Positions 63,956-64,000 of a DNA stretch of 64,000 bases are shown here, piece by piece; positions within the stretch are counted from its first letter, which is position 1, and each line of letters starts with the position of its first letter. The translations under genes and the position numbers were made by a program. The DNA is taken from NCBI GenBank assembly GCA_036925085.1, contig JAUPFP010000005.1:2060001-2124000 (forward strand), given 5' to 3'. The notes below the pieces were generated by a model. The model made no database searches. It was not told where the DNA came from and worked only from the letters and a program-made list of their open reading frames with translations. Origin of the DNA: Brachycybe producta. Taxonomy: Eukaryota > Arthropoda > Diplopoda > Playtdesmida > Andrognathidae.

Positions 63956-64000
63956 GTTTGTGGGAGAGATTACCCAAACTACAGCTACTTTCTCTTAACT

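Overview
This is a stretch of animal nuclear DNA: AT-rich, intron-bearing and very dense in transposons. Three conserved single-copy animal genes are recognisable from spliced exons, not long ORFs. PEDS1 (plasmanylethanolamine desaturase, formerly TMEM189/Kua) lies on the + strand, with one internal exon at 4179-4397 and the terminal exon at 23266-23526. MRPL3 (mitochondrial ribosomal protein uL3m) lies on the - strand, 48620 to 45602, in eight exons. The 5' part of URI1 (unconventional prefoldin RPB5 interactor) lies on the + strand, with exons at 60078-60112, 62200-62278 and 63406-63541, and it runs off the right edge. The organism is an invertebrate. Scattered GGTTAGGTTAGG/CCTAACC-type strings, the RTE and CR1/L2-like LINEs and the many hAT-type miniature elements would suit an arthropod, but the sequence does not settle the phylum.

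Layout. 1-4178: fold-back and miniature elements, presumably an upstream PEDS1 intron. 4398-23265: a single 18.9-kb PEDS1 intron holding Tc1/mariner remains, two 777-bp hAT-type copies, a long (AT)n tract, a LINE reverse-transcriptase part, a broken Ty3/gypsy pol with an LTR-like block, and a LINE endonuclease part. 23527-45600: intergenic, all repeats (nested fold-backs, hAT-type MITEs with exact target duplications, minisatellites, a truncated RTE LINE). 45602-48650: MRPL3. 48650-60077: a LINE tail, minisatellites, MITEs and one nearly complete RTE LINE (53391-56649) bounded by a perfect 13-bp target duplication. 60078-64000: URI1 with repeat-filled introns.

The dominant repeat is a self-complementary fold-back element of about 0.7-0.8 kb, seen at least nine times as whole or partial copies and often flanked by TTAA. 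Copies sit in introns of both MRPL3 and URI1. In MRPL3 one copy accounts for almost all of an 819-bp intron whose neighbours are 61-77 bp; that intron also appears to use a GC-AG donor.

The three genes have unrelated jobs (plasmalogen synthesis, mitochondrial translation, RNA-polymerase/R2TP chaperoning), and nothing here suggests they work together. I found no CRISPR array, bacterial operon, rRNA or convincing tRNA. No wholly new system is evident. The more unusual items are the TTAA fold-back family, a coding-like fragment inside a hairpin MITE (6604-6768), an inverted repeat whose two arms carry related peptides (35690-36185), and a fold-back of 15-bp repeats around a CCTAA-like tract (27056-27495).
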